Of a DNA stretch of 64,000 bases, positions 10,273 to 18,663 are shown piece by piece. Both the position numbers and the translations under genes were made by a program. Under the pieces are notes generated by a model. It searched no databases. It worked only from the letters and a program-made list of their open reading frames with translations, and was not told the DNA's origin. The DNA is taken from NCBI RefSeq assembly GCF_014323665.1, contig NZ_JABVEB010000012.1:25648-89647 (forward strand), written 5' to 3'. Source of the stretch: Actinomadura sp. HBU206391 (GTDB taxonomy: Bacteria; Actinomycetota; Actinomycetes; Streptosporangiales; Streptosporangiaceae). The number at the start of each line of letters is the position of its first letter. Within the stretch, counting starts at the first letter, position 1.

Positions 10273-11994
10273 ATGAGCGGGCAGATCCTGCCGGTGGCGA
10301 CGCCCGCGCAGGTGCGGGCGTACGCGCGCCGGCTGACACTGCGGTATCCGCGCGCGCTGGCCGGCGCGCTGACCCTGCACGCCATGGCCGCGGTGACCGG
10401 GCTGGTCACGCCGCGGCTGCTCGGCGACCTAGTCGAGGGCGTACGCTCCGGCGGGGTCGACGTGAACCTGGTGGCGCTGGCCATCGCCGGCTTCGTCGTC
10501 GCTCAGGGGGTGCTCGTCCGTTATGCCTTCTACGCCTCCACCCGGCTCGGTGAGCAGGTGCTCGCCGAGCTGCGGGAGGAGTTCGTCGACGGGGTGCTGA
10601 GGCTACCGCTGTCCACGGTGGAGCGGGCCGGGACGGGCGACCTGGTGACCCGCACCTCGCGCGACGTGGACGCCCTGTCCCGTACGGTGCGCATGGCGGT
10701 GCCGGAGACGCTCATCGCCCTCGTGGTCGTCGCCTTCACGCTCGGCGCGCTGACGCTGGTCGGGCCGTTGTTCGTGCTGCCCTGTCTGATCGCCGTGCCG
10801 ATGCTGTGGATCAGCACGAGGTGGTACCTCGCGCGCGCCGGTGACGGCTATCTGCGCGAGAACGCCACCTGGGCGGAGCTGACCGACGGGCTGGCCGAGA
10901 CCGTGAACGGCGCCCGTACGATCGAAGCGCTCGGCCTGGCCGAGCGGCGGCGGCAGCGCTGCAGGGCCGACATCCGCCGTACGTGGGCGGCCGAGCGTTA
11001 CACGCTGCGGCTGCGCACGTTCTATCTCCCGGCGGTCGAGATCGGTTACGTCGTGCCGGTCGTGGCGACGCTGCTGGTCGGCGGGCTGTTCTACATCAAT
11101 GACATGGCGTCGCTGGCCCAGGTGACCGCCGCCACGCTGTACGTCCAGCAGCTGATCGAGCCGCTCGACATGCTGCTGACCTGGCTGGACGAGCTGCAGG
11201 TCGGCGGTGCCTCACTGGCCCGGCTGCTCGGCATCTCGGCGGTGCCGCAGGACCGGGTGACGGTGCCCGACGCCAAGCCCGCGAATGAGCAGATCGACGT
11301 GCGGAACCTGCACTATGCCTACCGCGAGGGTCATGACGTCCTGCACGGCGTGGACCTCTGCCTGCGCCCCGGCGAACGGCTCGCGGTCGTAGGGCCGAGC
11401 GGCGCAGGGAAGTCCACACTGGGCCGGCTGCTCGCGGGGATCCACGGGCCCCGGATCGGCTCGGTGTCGGTCGGCTCCGTTCCCCTGGTCGAGCTGCCAC
11501 TGGACGATCTGCGCGGGCACGTCGCCCTGGTCACCCAGGAGCACCACGTCTTCCGGGGAACGCTCCGCGACAACCTCGTGATGGCCAGCCCGGACGCCTC
11601 CCCAGAGGACCTGGGTGCCGCACTGGCGGCGGTCGACTGGGCCGGCCCCGACCTGGACGCCGAGGTCGGGCCGGGCGCACTGGTGCTCTCGCCGGCACAG
11701 GCCCAGCAGCTCGCGCTGGCCAGACTGGTGCTGGCCGACCCGCACACGCTGGTGCTGGACGAGGCGACCTCGCTGCTCGACCCTCGTGCGGCACGGAATC
11801 TGGAGCGGTCTCTCGCCGCGGTGCTGGACGGCCGCACGGTCGTCGCCATCGCCCACCGCCTGCAGACGGCGCACGACGCCGACCGCGTCGCGGTGGTCGA
11901 GGACGGGCGGATCACCGAGCTCGGGAGCCACGACGAACTCGTCGCCGCGGGCGGCTCCTATGCCGCGCTCTGGTCCTCCTGGCACGGTGCCTGA
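10273..11994 (+). CDS. ABC exporter half-transporter, catalytic partner
   Basis: The 573-residue protein is built as an ABC type-1 membrane domain (about 20-310) plus an ATPase domain with Walker A GPSGAGKST (near 374), Walker B TLVLDEATSLLD (near 493) and switch His IAHRLQ (near 526). Its own C-loop is degenerate: LSPAQAQQLALARL instead of LSGGQ. Paired with the upstream protein it makes one complete ATP site (its Walker A/B/His plus the partner FSGGQ) and one dead site. An AGGCA-type Shine-Dalgarno (CGGAGGCATCGC) precedes ATG 10273. Substrate unknown; the pair is an obligate heterodimer by inference. Confidence 0.92.
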   Translation: MSGQILPVATPAQVRAYARRLTLRYPRALAGALTLHAMAAVTGLVTPRLLGDLVEGVRSGGVDVNLVALAIAGFVVAQGVLVRYAFYASTRLGEQVLAELREEFVDGVLRLPLSTVERAGTGDLVTRTSRDVDALSRTVRMAVPETLIALVVVAFTLGALTLVGPLFVLPCLIAVPMLWISTRWYLARAGDGYLRENATWAELTDGLAETVNGARTIEALGLAERRRQRCRADIRRTWAAERYTLRLRTFYLPAVEIGYVVPVVATLLVGGLFYINDMASLAQVTAATLYVQQLIEPLDMLLTWLDELQVGGASLARLLGISAVPQDRVTVPDAKPANEQIDVRNLHYAYREGHDVLHGVDLCLRPGERLAVVGPSGAGKSTLGRLLAGIHGPRIGSVSVGSVPLVELPLDDLRGHVALVTQEHHVFRGTLRDNLVMASPDASPEDLGAALAAVDWAGPDLDAEVGPGALVLSPAQAQQLALARLVLADPHTLVLDEATSLLDPRAARNLERSLAAVLDGRTVVAIAHRLQTAHDADRVAVVEDGRITELGSHDELVAAGGSYAALWSSWHGA

Positions 11995-12051
11995 CCGGCC
12001 GCCCTCGCCCGCTACGGCATCGGGTCGCTGGCGCTGTTCTGGCTCTGGTTC

Positions 12052-12324
12052 GTGGCGTTGCCCCTGGGCGTGGTCGCGGTCGTGCTCGGCATCATGGGTC
12101 GGCATCGGGTGAAGCACGGCGATGCCACCAACAAGGGCATGGCGACGGTCGGCGTGGCGCTGGGCGGACTGGCGCTGGTGCTGGCGGGAGCGGTGGTCGC
12201 GATGGGTGCGGCGTTCCTGAGCTCCGACTCGGGCAGGGACTACAACAACTGCTTGGAGAAGGCCACCGGCCAAGCGCAGAGGGACCAGTGTGCCAAGCAG
12301 TTCGAGCGGGACATCACGCGCTGA
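12052..12324 (+). CDS. DUF4190-like small membrane protein, N-terminus unclear
   Basis: The 90-residue product matches the DUF4190 pattern: a hydrophobic segment, PLGVVAVVLGIMGRHRVKHG, a polar turn (DATNKGMATVG) and a second hydrophobic segment, then a short extracytoplasmic tail with two Cys. The GTG at 12052 cuts into the first membrane helix. Typical DUF4190 sequence (ARYGIGSLALFWLWF) continues upstream in the same frame right up to the TGA of the ABC gene (11992-11994) with no ATG, GTG or TTG between. So the first helix has lost its start, or uses a rare start such as CTG 12028, or needs stop-codon read-through. Confidence 0.6.
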   Translation: MALPLGVVAVVLGIMGRHRVKHGDATNKGMATVGVALGGLALVLAGAVVAMGAAFLSSDSGRDYNNCLEKATGQAQRDQCAKQFERDITR

Positions 12325-12366
12325 CGAGAGATACGAATCGGTGCGACATTCCCCCGGAATTCCGGA

Positions 12367-12921
12367 TCACTTACCGAGGGGGCCGAGGGCGATGTCCAGT
12401 TCGGAGCGGATGAGCGTGGCGCAGACGTGGTAGCCGTCGGCCGGTCCGCCGTAGGGGTCGGGGACGTCGTCGATGCCCGGCCGCTGCGCCCGCCGCAGGT
12501 GCGCGGCCGTGACGAGCAGCCTGGCCCGGTCGGCGAACTCGGTACCGGCCGGCGCGGGCTCACCGGCGACGAGCCGGGCGAACTCCCGGAGCGTGAAGGT
12601 CCGGCCGGCCGCCGCGGGCTGCTGGGTGGCGATCATGTTCCGGTGCGCCACCTCCATGGTGAGGATGAGGTCGGACCCGTCGACGATCGCGTGGGTCAGC
12701 ATCCGTCCGCGATGACCGGCGTGAACGACCCCCAGCGCGTCGAGGGCGGCGCCGGAACCCGGGGCGATCGGGCTGCCCTCGTGCCCGAAGACGCCGGCGC
12801 TCTCGACGATGACGCGCGTGCCGTGCGGGCTCAGCGTCTCCCGCGCCATGGCCTCGGCCATCGGCGAGCGGCAGATATTGGCCGTACAGACGAAAAGTAT
12901 CCGAAACCCCTCTTGGCCCAT
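12367..12921 (-). CDS. Low-molecular-weight protein tyrosine phosphatase
   Basis: The 184-residue protein has the P-loop CTANICRS (C-x5-R-S, residues 11-18) at its N-terminus and the general-acid loop DDVPDPYGG near residue 150, the arrangement of LMW phosphatases. Substrates could be phosphotyrosine proteins or arginine phosphate; the sequence does not say which. The ATG start has TAGGAT 6 nt upstream and no Shine-Dalgarno. It converges on the DUF4190 gene across 42 bp that hold a 12-bp palindrome (12354-12365). Confidence 0.93.
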   Translation of the reverse strand: MGQEGFRILFVCTANICRSPMAEAMARETLSPHGTRVIVESAGVFGHEGSPIAPGSGAALDALGVVHAGHRGRMLTHAIVDGSDLILTMEVAHRNMIATQQPAAAGRTFTLREFARLVAGEPAPAGTEFADRARLLVTAAHLRRAQRPGIDDVPDPYGGPADGYHVCATLIRSELDIALGPLGK

Positions 12922-12927
12922 GCCCGC

Positions 12928-12933
12928 ATCCTA
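12928..12933 (-). promoter_or_regulatory. -10 hexamer TAGGAT for the leaderless phosphatase gene
   Basis: On the minus strand TAGGAT is followed by 6 nt and the ATG at 12921. Confidence 0.5.
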
Positions 12934-13036
12934 GGCCGACCCGGTCAGGTCATGATCGGAAGGGACCGTGGTCACCCCGGCGACGACGATCCTTCCCACA
13001 GACGCCCGATCCGTCCCCGTGGACGCTCAGCCGCGA

Positions 13037-15109
13037 TCAGCTGAGCGATTTGCGCAGGAAGTCGACCTGGAGGTGGAGGAGGTTCTCGGCGACGACCTCC
13101 TGGGGGGTCATGTGGGTGACTCCGGACAGGGGGAGCACCGTGTGCGGGCGCCCCGCGGCGAGCAGCGCCGCAGACAGCCGGAGCGTGTGCGCGGCGACCA
13201 CGTTGTCGTCGGCCAGCCCATGAATGATCAGAAGTGGCCGCTCCAGTTTCGGAGCGTCGCTCAGCAGCGAGTGGCGCGCGTACGTCTCCGGCTCCTCGCC
13301 GGGATGGCCCAGGTAGCGCTCGGTGTAGTGGGTGTCGTAGAGCGCCCAGTCGGTCACCGGGGCACCCGCGACCCCGGCGTGGAAGACGTCCGGGCGGCGC
13401 AGCACGGCGAGCGCGGCGAGCCAGCCGCCGAACGACCAGCCGCGGATGCCGACCCGGTCCAGATCGAGTGCGTCGGGGTGCAGCCTGGCGGCCTCCTCCA
13501 GAGCGGCGATCTGGTCCTCCAGCACCGGGCCGACGAAGTCGCCGCGGATCGTGCGTTCCCACCCGGGCCCCCGGCCGGGGGTGCCCCGGCCATCGGCGAT
13601 CACGACGGCGAAGCCCTGGTCGGCCAGCCACTGTGCTTCCCGGTAGGCCCGCTGGGCGGCGACGACGCGCTGGGCGTGCGGGCCGCCGTAGGGGTCCATC
13701 AGCACCGGCAGCCGGCCCGCGCCCGGCTCCCAGCCGGTCGGCAGCACCACGGCGGTGCGGATGGCGTGCCCGCCGGCGCGCACCAGCTCGACCGATGGGG
13801 TGATCATGGGGCTCTCGGCGAGCGAGGCGATCTTCACGTCCGAGCCGGCCACCCAAGTGATCACGTCCGGGTGGTCCAGCCGCGAGCCGGTCAGCACGGT
13901 GCTGCCGCCGGAGCGGCTCCCGCTGAACACGCCGGAGCCCTCGGTGAGCCGGGTCAGCCCGTCCGGGGAGTACGACCAGACGTGGATCTCGGTCGGCTCC
14001 TCGGAGGCGGAGAACAGCACCGTGTCGCCGTCGACGCTCAGCACCGCCCGGACCTGCAGGCCGGCCGGCGTCACCGCGGTGCCGCCGACGGTCAGCCGGC
14101 GCGTGTCGCTCTCGTGGTCGTCGGTGGTCCACACCAGCTCGCCGGCCTTCGTGCGGGCGGGCACGCCCGAAACGATGTCCACCCAGACCGGGTCGTGCGA
14201 GATGTGCACCAGGCCGGTGTCGCCGTTGGACGGGTCGACGCTGAGCAGGCGCATCACCCGCTGATCGCGCGACTGTACGACGATCAGCGGTCCGCGTTCG
14301 TCCCACCGGACGTTCACGAGGTACGGGAACTCCCCGCGGTCCCAGGCCACTCCGGTCCGCCGGCCGTCGACGGTCAGCAGGACCAGCCCCACGTACGCGT
14401 TCGGCGTGCCCGCGGCCGGGTAGGCGATCTCGGTCGGCGCACTGGCCGGTTCGGCCGGGTCCGCGATGTGCCAGCGGCCGACCGGGGTCTCGTCGACCCG
14501 CGCCACCAGCAGGGAACCGCCGTCGGGCGCCCACCAGTGGCCGCGCATGCGGCCCATCTCCTCGGCCGCGATGAACTCCGCCAGCCCGTACGACACCTGG
14601 TCGCTCTCGGGCTGCACCAGCGCCCGGTCGTTTCGGCCACCGCTCTGCCCGAGTTCGATGACGCGCACCGTGCGCCCGGACACGTAGGCCACCTGGCGTC
14701 CGGCCGGGTCGGGGCGCGGGTCGAAGACCGGGGCGGCCGCGTCGAGAGCGCGTACGGTCTCGGCCTCCAGGTCGGCCACGAACAGCTGCCCGGCCAGGGT
14801 GAAGGCCGCCAGCCTCATGTCACGGTCGGTGGCGTAGCCGACGATTCCCCCGGCGGATTCCCGCGCCCGTTCGCGGCGGGCGCGTTCCTCGGCGGGCAGC
14901 CGCGCCTCACCGGTGTCCAGCGTTCGCGGATCCGCGATGAGCCGCTCCTCGCCCGTGGCGACGTCGAGTGTCCAGAGGCAGGTCACCGGGTCGGTGCCTC
15001 CTCGGGAGCGCAGGAAGACGACCCGGGACCCGTCGGGTGCGATCTGGAAGCCACGAGGAACGCCGAGGGTGAACCGCCGGGTGCGGGCGCTCTGCCGGGG
15101 AAAGCTCAT
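13037..15109 (-). CDS. Prolyl oligopeptidase/DPP-IV family (S9) serine peptidase
   Basis: The 690-residue protein combines an N-terminal beta-propeller (about 1-430) with a C-terminal alpha/beta hydrolase. The nucleophile lies in GWSFGGW (Ser near 558), the Asp in HGLADDNV and the His in GVTHMT. The propeller holds the paired Glu motif AEEMGRMRGHWWAPDG, which in DPP-IV enzymes anchors the substrate N-terminus, so dipeptidyl peptidase activity is likely. No signal peptide is visible, so it is probably cytoplasmic. GGAGGATCAGGAC before the ATG serves as Shine-Dalgarno. The kinase gene lies divergent, 97 bp away. Confidence 0.92.
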   Translation of the reverse strand: MSFPRQSARTRRFTLGVPRGFQIAPDGSRVVFLRSRGGTDPVTCLWTLDVATGEERLIADPRTLDTGEARLPAEERARRERARESAGGIVGYATDRDMRLAAFTLAGQLFVADLEAETVRALDAAAPVFDPRPDPAGRQVAYVSGRTVRVIELGQSGGRNDRALVQPESDQVSYGLAEFIAAEEMGRMRGHWWAPDGGSLLVARVDETPVGRWHIADPAEPASAPTEIAYPAAGTPNAYVGLVLLTVDGRRTGVAWDRGEFPYLVNVRWDERGPLIVVQSRDQRVMRLLSVDPSNGDTGLVHISHDPVWVDIVSGVPARTKAGELVWTTDDHESDTRRLTVGGTAVTPAGLQVRAVLSVDGDTVLFSASEEPTEIHVWSYSPDGLTRLTEGSGVFSGSRSGGSTVLTGSRLDHPDVITWVAGSDVKIASLAESPMITPSVELVRAGGHAIRTAVVLPTGWEPGAGRLPVLMDPYGGPHAQRVVAAQRAYREAQWLADQGFAVVIADGRGTPGRGPGWERTIRGDFVGPVLEDQIAALEEAARLHPDALDLDRVGIRGWSFGGWLAALAVLRRPDVFHAGVAGAPVTDWALYDTHYTERYLGHPGEEPETYARHSLLSDAPKLERPLLIIHGLADDNVVAAHTLRLSAALLAAGRPHTVLPLSGVTHMTPQEVVAENLLHLQVDFLRKSLS

Positions 15110-15206
15110 GTCCTGATCCTCCCACCGTTCCGCTGGTCACGGTGCGCCGCCCGGACGTACCCTCGGTACTCGGCTTCCCCGACGGTCCACCTCGCACAGG
15201 AGAGAC

Positions 15207-16553
15207 ATGCCTGATACCCCCCCGCTGCAGTCCGGTGACCCGCGACGGCTGGGCGAGTACGAACTGGAGGGCCGGCTCGGCGAGGGCGGCCAGGGTGTGG
15301 TGTACCTCGGTCGCGGCGCCGATGGGGGACATGTCGCGATCAAGCTGCTGCGTGCCGATCTGACCGGTGACGAAACGGCTCGTTCCAGGTTCGTGCGGGA
15401 GGTCGGCGCGGCCAAGCAGGTGGCGCGGTTCTGCACGGCCCAGGTGCTCGATGCCGATGTCGCCGGAGACCGCCCGTACATCGTGAGCGAGTTCGTCCCC
15501 GGACCCTCGCTGCAGCGGCAGGTGATCGAGGCGGGTCCGCGCGGCGGCGCCGATCTCGAACGGCTCGCGATCGGCACCGTGACCGCGCTGGCCGCGATCC
15601 ACCAGGCGGGCATCGTGCATCGCGACTTCAAGCCGCACAACGTCCTGATGGCGCCCGACGGGCCGCGGGTGATCGACTTCGGTATCGCGCGTGCGCTCGA
15701 CGCGAGTTCGACGGTCGCCACGGCGGCCATCGGCACCCCGGCCTACATGGCTCCCGAGCAGGTGAGGGGCCAGGGGGTCACGGCGGCCGTGGACATCTTC
15801 TCCTGGGCGTCGGTGATGGTCTACGCCGCCACGGGGAGTCCTCCGTTCGGCCAGGACACCATCCCGGCCGTGATCAGCCGGATCCTCAGCGAGGAGCCGC
15901 CGCTCGACTCGATCCCGGCGGAGTTGCGCGAGCTCGTCCGGGCCTGTCTGGCCAAGGACCCCGAGCAGCGTCCGCATGCCCCGGAACTGCTGATGCGGCT
16001 GCTGGGGCAGCCGATGCCGGCACAGCAGACCCGGCTCGAGAACAGGGACACCATCCCCACGACGGTCCTCGCTCAGGGCGTCGACCAGGCCGGCGCGTCG
16101 GCGCGCACCGCGACCTGGGGTGCGGTGGGCGCGGCCCCCCTGGCCACCGCCCCTGCCACGGCCTACGGGCCCGACCGGCCGGTCCGCCCGGCGGGCGGCG
16201 GGCGGCGTGCCGCGATCGCCGTCGCGGCGCTGGTGGGGGCCCTCGCCCTGGTCGGCGTCGGCGCGTGGGCGCTCACCAACGGCGACAAGGATCCTTCGGG
16301 TAACCCTGGACCCACGGTGACCGTGACCAGCTCGAGCGGCTCGGCGCCCGCCACCGGAGAGGGCCCGGCGTCGCCCGGCCGGCAGACGTCGACTCGTCCG
16401 GAGTCGCCGGCGACGACGGGTCAGGCCCCGCCCACCACTGAGCTGACGACGGCGCCGCCGAGGACCTCCCAGCCCCCGACGTCCGAGCCGCCCGAGACCC
16501 CTACTTCCGTCTCCACGGAGCCGCCACCGTCCATCGGGGCGCTGACGCCCTAG
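15207..16553 (+). CDS. Transmembrane Ser/Thr protein kinase with Pro/Thr-rich tail
   Basis: The Hanks-type kinase domain (about residues 15-275) has the P-loop [24 protein letters not shown] and APE, all intact. A linker leads to one membrane helix near 333-352 and an external Thr/Pro/Ser-rich tail of about 95 residues with no PASTA or other sensor domain. The tail may span or bind cell wall. Start ATG 15207 has AGGAGA 6 nt upstream. Its stop codon TAG lies inside the putative -10 hexamer of mshB, which starts 10 bp later. Confidence 0.93.
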   Translation: MPDTPPLQSGDPRRLGEYELEGRLGEGGQGVVYLGRGADGGHVAIKLLRADLTGDETARSRFVREVGAAKQVARFCTAQVLDADVAGDRPYIVSEFVPGPSLQRQVIEAGPRGGADLERLAIGTVTALAAIHQAGIVHRDFKPHNVLMAPDGPRVIDFGIARALDASSTVATAAIGTPAYMAPEQVRGQGVTAAVDIFSWASVMVYAATGSPPFGQDTIPAVISRILSEEPPLDSIPAELRELVRACLAKDPEQRPHAPELLMRLLGQPMPAQQTRLENRDTIPTTVLAQGVDQAGASARTATWGAVGAAPLATAPATAYGPDRPVRPAGGGRRAAIAVAALVGALALVGVGAWALTNGDKDPSGNPGPTVTVTSSSGSAPATGEGPASPGRQTSTRPESPATTGQAPPTTELTTAPPRTSQPPTSEPPETPTSVSTEPPPSIGALTP

Positions 16554-16556
16554 GCT
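16551..16556 (+). promoter_or_regulatory. -10 hexamer TAGGCT for leaderless mshB
   Basis: TAGGCT ends 7 nt before the mshB ATG; its first three bases are the kinase stop codon. This suggests mshB has its own promoter despite the close spacing. Confidence 0.5.
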
Positions 16557-16563
16557 CGGGGTC

Positions 16564-17466
16564 ATGGATTCCACGGATACCGACCGCCGGATTCTGCCCG
16601 ACCGTCGGATTCTGTTCGTGCACGCTCACCCGGATGACGAGTCCATCGGGACGGGCGCCACGATGGCGAAGTACGCCGCCGAGGGCGCCGACGTCCGTCT
16701 GGTCACGTGCACACTGGGCGAAGAGGGCGAGGTGATCCCCGACGAGCTGCGCTATCTGGCCTCGGACAAGGAGGACCGCCTCGGCGAGTTCCGCATCGGC
16801 GAACTGGCCGCCGCCTGCGCCGCGCTCGGGGTGAAGGACCATCGATTCCTCGGCGGTCAGGGGCGCTGGCGCGACTCCGGCATGATGGGCGCGCCCACCA
16901 ACGACGATCCGCGCTGCTTCTGGCGCGCCGATCTCGCCGAGGCGTGCCGGGAACTGGTCGCGGTCGTACGGGAGCAGCGCCCGCACGTGATCGTCACCTA
17001 TGACGACCGCGGCTACTACGGTCATCCCGACCACATCCAGGCCCACCGGGTGACCTGGGCCGCGTTCGAGAAGGCGGCCGACGCCTCCTTCGGCGAGGGC
17101 GCCCCGTGGCAGGTGCCGAAGTTCTACGTCACCGCGATGCCGCGTACGGTCCTGGCCCGGTCGGTCGCCGTCGCACGCGACGACGCCTGGCCGTTCGAGA
17201 CCGTCTCGAGCGTCGACGAACTGCCGTTCGGCGTGCCGGATGAGCAGGTGACGACGGTGGTGGACGCCCGCGAGCACCTGCGGGCCAAGCTCGCCGCGCT
17301 CCGGGCCCACCGCACCCAGATCCAGGTCGATGAGCCGTTCTTCGCGCTGTCGAACAACCTGGGGCAGCAGGCGTTCGGGGCGGAGTACTACACGCTGCTC
17401 GCCGGGCCTCTGGGGCTCGCGGCCGCCAATGGGCGGGAGACCGACCTGTTCGCCGGGCTTGTCTGA
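16564..17466 (+). CDS. mshB: GlcNAc-Ins deacetylase of mycothiol biosynthesis
   Basis: The 300-residue LmbE-fold zinc hydrolase has AHPDDE (residues 21-26) and GHPDH (near 154) as metal ligands and the long-form MshB sequence ([32 protein letters not shown]). It removes acetate from the GlcNAc-inositol precursor of mycothiol, the main actinobacterial thiol, in the cytoplasm. A paralogous acetyl-cysteine conjugate amidase is the other LmbE option, but MshB fits best because a membrane protein of the usual mshB neighbourhood follows directly. Confidence 0.92.
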   Translation: MDSTDTDRRILPDRRILFVHAHPDDESIGTGATMAKYAAEGADVRLVTCTLGEEGEVIPDELRYLASDKEDRLGEFRIGELAAACAALGVKDHRFLGGQGRWRDSGMMGAPTNDDPRCFWRADLAEACRELVAVVREQRPHVIVTYDDRGYYGHPDHIQAHRVTWAAFEKAADASFGEGAPWQVPKFYVTAMPRTVLARSVAVARDDAWPFETVSSVDELPFGVPDEQVTTVVDAREHLRAKLAALRAHRTQIQVDEPFFALSNNLGQQAFGAEYYTLLAGPLGLAAANGRETDLFAGLV

Positions 17467-17471
17467 TCTAT

Positions 17472-17477
17472 TAATCT
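17472..17477 (+). promoter_or_regulatory. -10 hexamer TAATCT before the GTG at 17486
   Basis: TAATCT (within TATTAATCT) ends 8 nt before the GTG. No Shine-Dalgarno is seen. Confidence 0.4.
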
Positions 17478-17485
17478 GGGCGTTT

Positions 17486-18094
17486 GTGGGCGAGGACGAG
17501 AGCAGCCGGGGCGGCAGGTCTCCAGACGATGACGGCCGGACGCCGCCCGTCCCGTCCGACGCGCCGCCGGTCCCCTCCGAGGCGCCTCCGCCTGGCTCCT
17601 ACAGACCCCCGCCTGGCCCTTACGGGCCGCCTCCCGGACCTTACGGGCCGCACATGTCCGGAGGGTCGCACGGCGCCGCGCCCGCGAACCCGCGGCTGGC
17701 GGCGTTCGTGACCGGCGGGGCCTACGGCGTGCTCGTCGTCCTCGGGCTCGCTCTCGGGCTGACCGGGTCGTTCCTCTTCTCGGGCACGGTCGACTCGGTG
17801 CCGATCGCGGCGATCTTCTTCGTACTGCTCAACTTCTGCTGCTTCCACCTGGCCGGCTGGGCGATGCGCACCCCGCTCGGCGCGCTGGCGCCCGCGGTGC
17901 CCTGGCTGGTCGTCGTCGTGCTCATGTCGGCGAGGCGCCCGGAGGGCGATCTCGTGGTGACGGGCACGCTGCCCGGTTACGTGTTCATGGTGGGCGGCAT
18001 GGCCGCCGCTCTCGTGGCGGTCGTCGGCGCGTTCTCCCGATCGGGCGGCTCCTGGCTGCTCGGAGGCATTGACGCCGGCCCACGGGCCCGGTGA
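17486..18094 (+). CDS. Multi-pass membrane protein downstream of mshB (DUF6113-like)
   Basis: The product of about 202 residues has a disordered, Pro-rich N-terminus containing two PPPGPYG heptapeptides and then four hydrophobic segments (VLVVLGLALGLTGSFLF, AAIFFVLLNFCCFHLAGWAM, PAVPWLVVVVLM, YVFMVGGMAAALVAVVGAF). It resembles the small membrane protein that commonly follows mshB in actinomycetes (DUF6113, recalled rather than checked). Start GTG 17486 is chosen because the longer frame runs inside mshB. The end overlaps the flavin reductase frame. Function unknown. Confidence 0.75.
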   Translation: MGEDESSRGGRSPDDDGRTPPVPSDAPPVPSEAPPPGSYRPPPGPYGPPPGPYGPHMSGGSHGAAPANPRLAAFVTGGAYGVLVVLGLALGLTGSFLFSGTVDSVPIAAIFFVLLNFCCFHLAGWAMRTPLGALAPAVPWLVVVVLMSARRPEGDLVVTGTLPGYVFMVGGMAAALVAVVGAFSRSGGSWLLGGIDAGPRAR

Positions 18095-18623
18095 GCCGGC
18101 CGTGAACGCCGGGCCCCTCCCGTCGTCTCCCGACGCGGCCGTCGACCGCGACGAGTTCCGCCGGGTGGTCGGCCGGTTCCCGACCGGGATCACCATCGTG
18201 AGCACCGCCACCGGCGGCGTCGACCATGCCATGACCGTGAGCGCCTTCACCTCGCTGTCGCTCGATCCCCTGCTCGTGCTCTTCTGCGCCGAGAAGATCG
18301 CCCGGTTCCACGACGTGGTCGTGTCGGCCGGGGAGTGGGCCGTGTCGGTGCTCGGCGAGGGCGGCCGGGACGTGTCCCAGTGGTTCGCCACGCGCGGCCG
18401 TCCGATGGACGGGCGGCTGCCCGGGTGGAACACGGTCCGCGGCGCGCACACGGGTGCGGCGATCTTCTCGGACGCCGTCGCCGCGCTGGAGTGCCGCACG
18501 CACGCGGTGCACGACGGGGGCGACCACAGCATCGTGGTGGGCGAGGTCCTGGGAGTGTCCCGTCCCGACCCCGGAGGCCGCCCCCTCGTCTACTACGAGG
18601 GCCGCTACGGCGGCCTCGCGTAA
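18069..18623 (+). CDS. Flavin reductase-like, FMN-binding split-barrel protein
   Basis: The product has the flavin-reductase pattern: FRRVVGRFPTGITIVS, then MTVSAFTSLSLDPLLVLFC (isoalloxazine-binding strand), WAVSVLGE and a terminal YYEGRYG. It probably reduces FMN with NAD(P)H for a partner monooxygenase; a luciferase-like oxidoreductase lies 5 kb away but nothing links them. The start is uncertain: TTG 18069 follows GGAGG very closely and overlaps the preceding gene, while GTG 18102 lacks a Shine-Dalgarno; the domain starts after both. Confidence 0.85.
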   Translation: MTPAHGPGEPAVNAGPLPSSPDAAVDRDEFRRVVGRFPTGITIVSTATGGVDHAMTVSAFTSLSLDPLLVLFCAEKIARFHDVVVSAGEWAVSVLGEGGRDVSQWFATRGRPMDGRLPGWNTVRGAHTGAAIFSDAVAALECRTHAVHDGGDHSIVVGEVLGVSRPDPGGRPLVYYEGRYGGLA

Positions 18624-18663
18624 CCGCGAGGAGGCGCCAGCCCGCGGGGAACGCCGAGGCCGG

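Noticed and set aside
12354..12365. CCGGAATTCCGG palindrome between convergent genes as a terminator
   Set aside because: It has no loop of its own and would form a very short stem; chance occurrence is likely.
12968..15214. A 748-codon open frame antisense to the S9 peptidase, and a 520-codon one nearby
   Set aside because: Long antisense frames are expected opposite high-GC genes. The peptidase strand has complete catalytic motifs; the antisense products are Arg/Gly/Asp-rich without domains.
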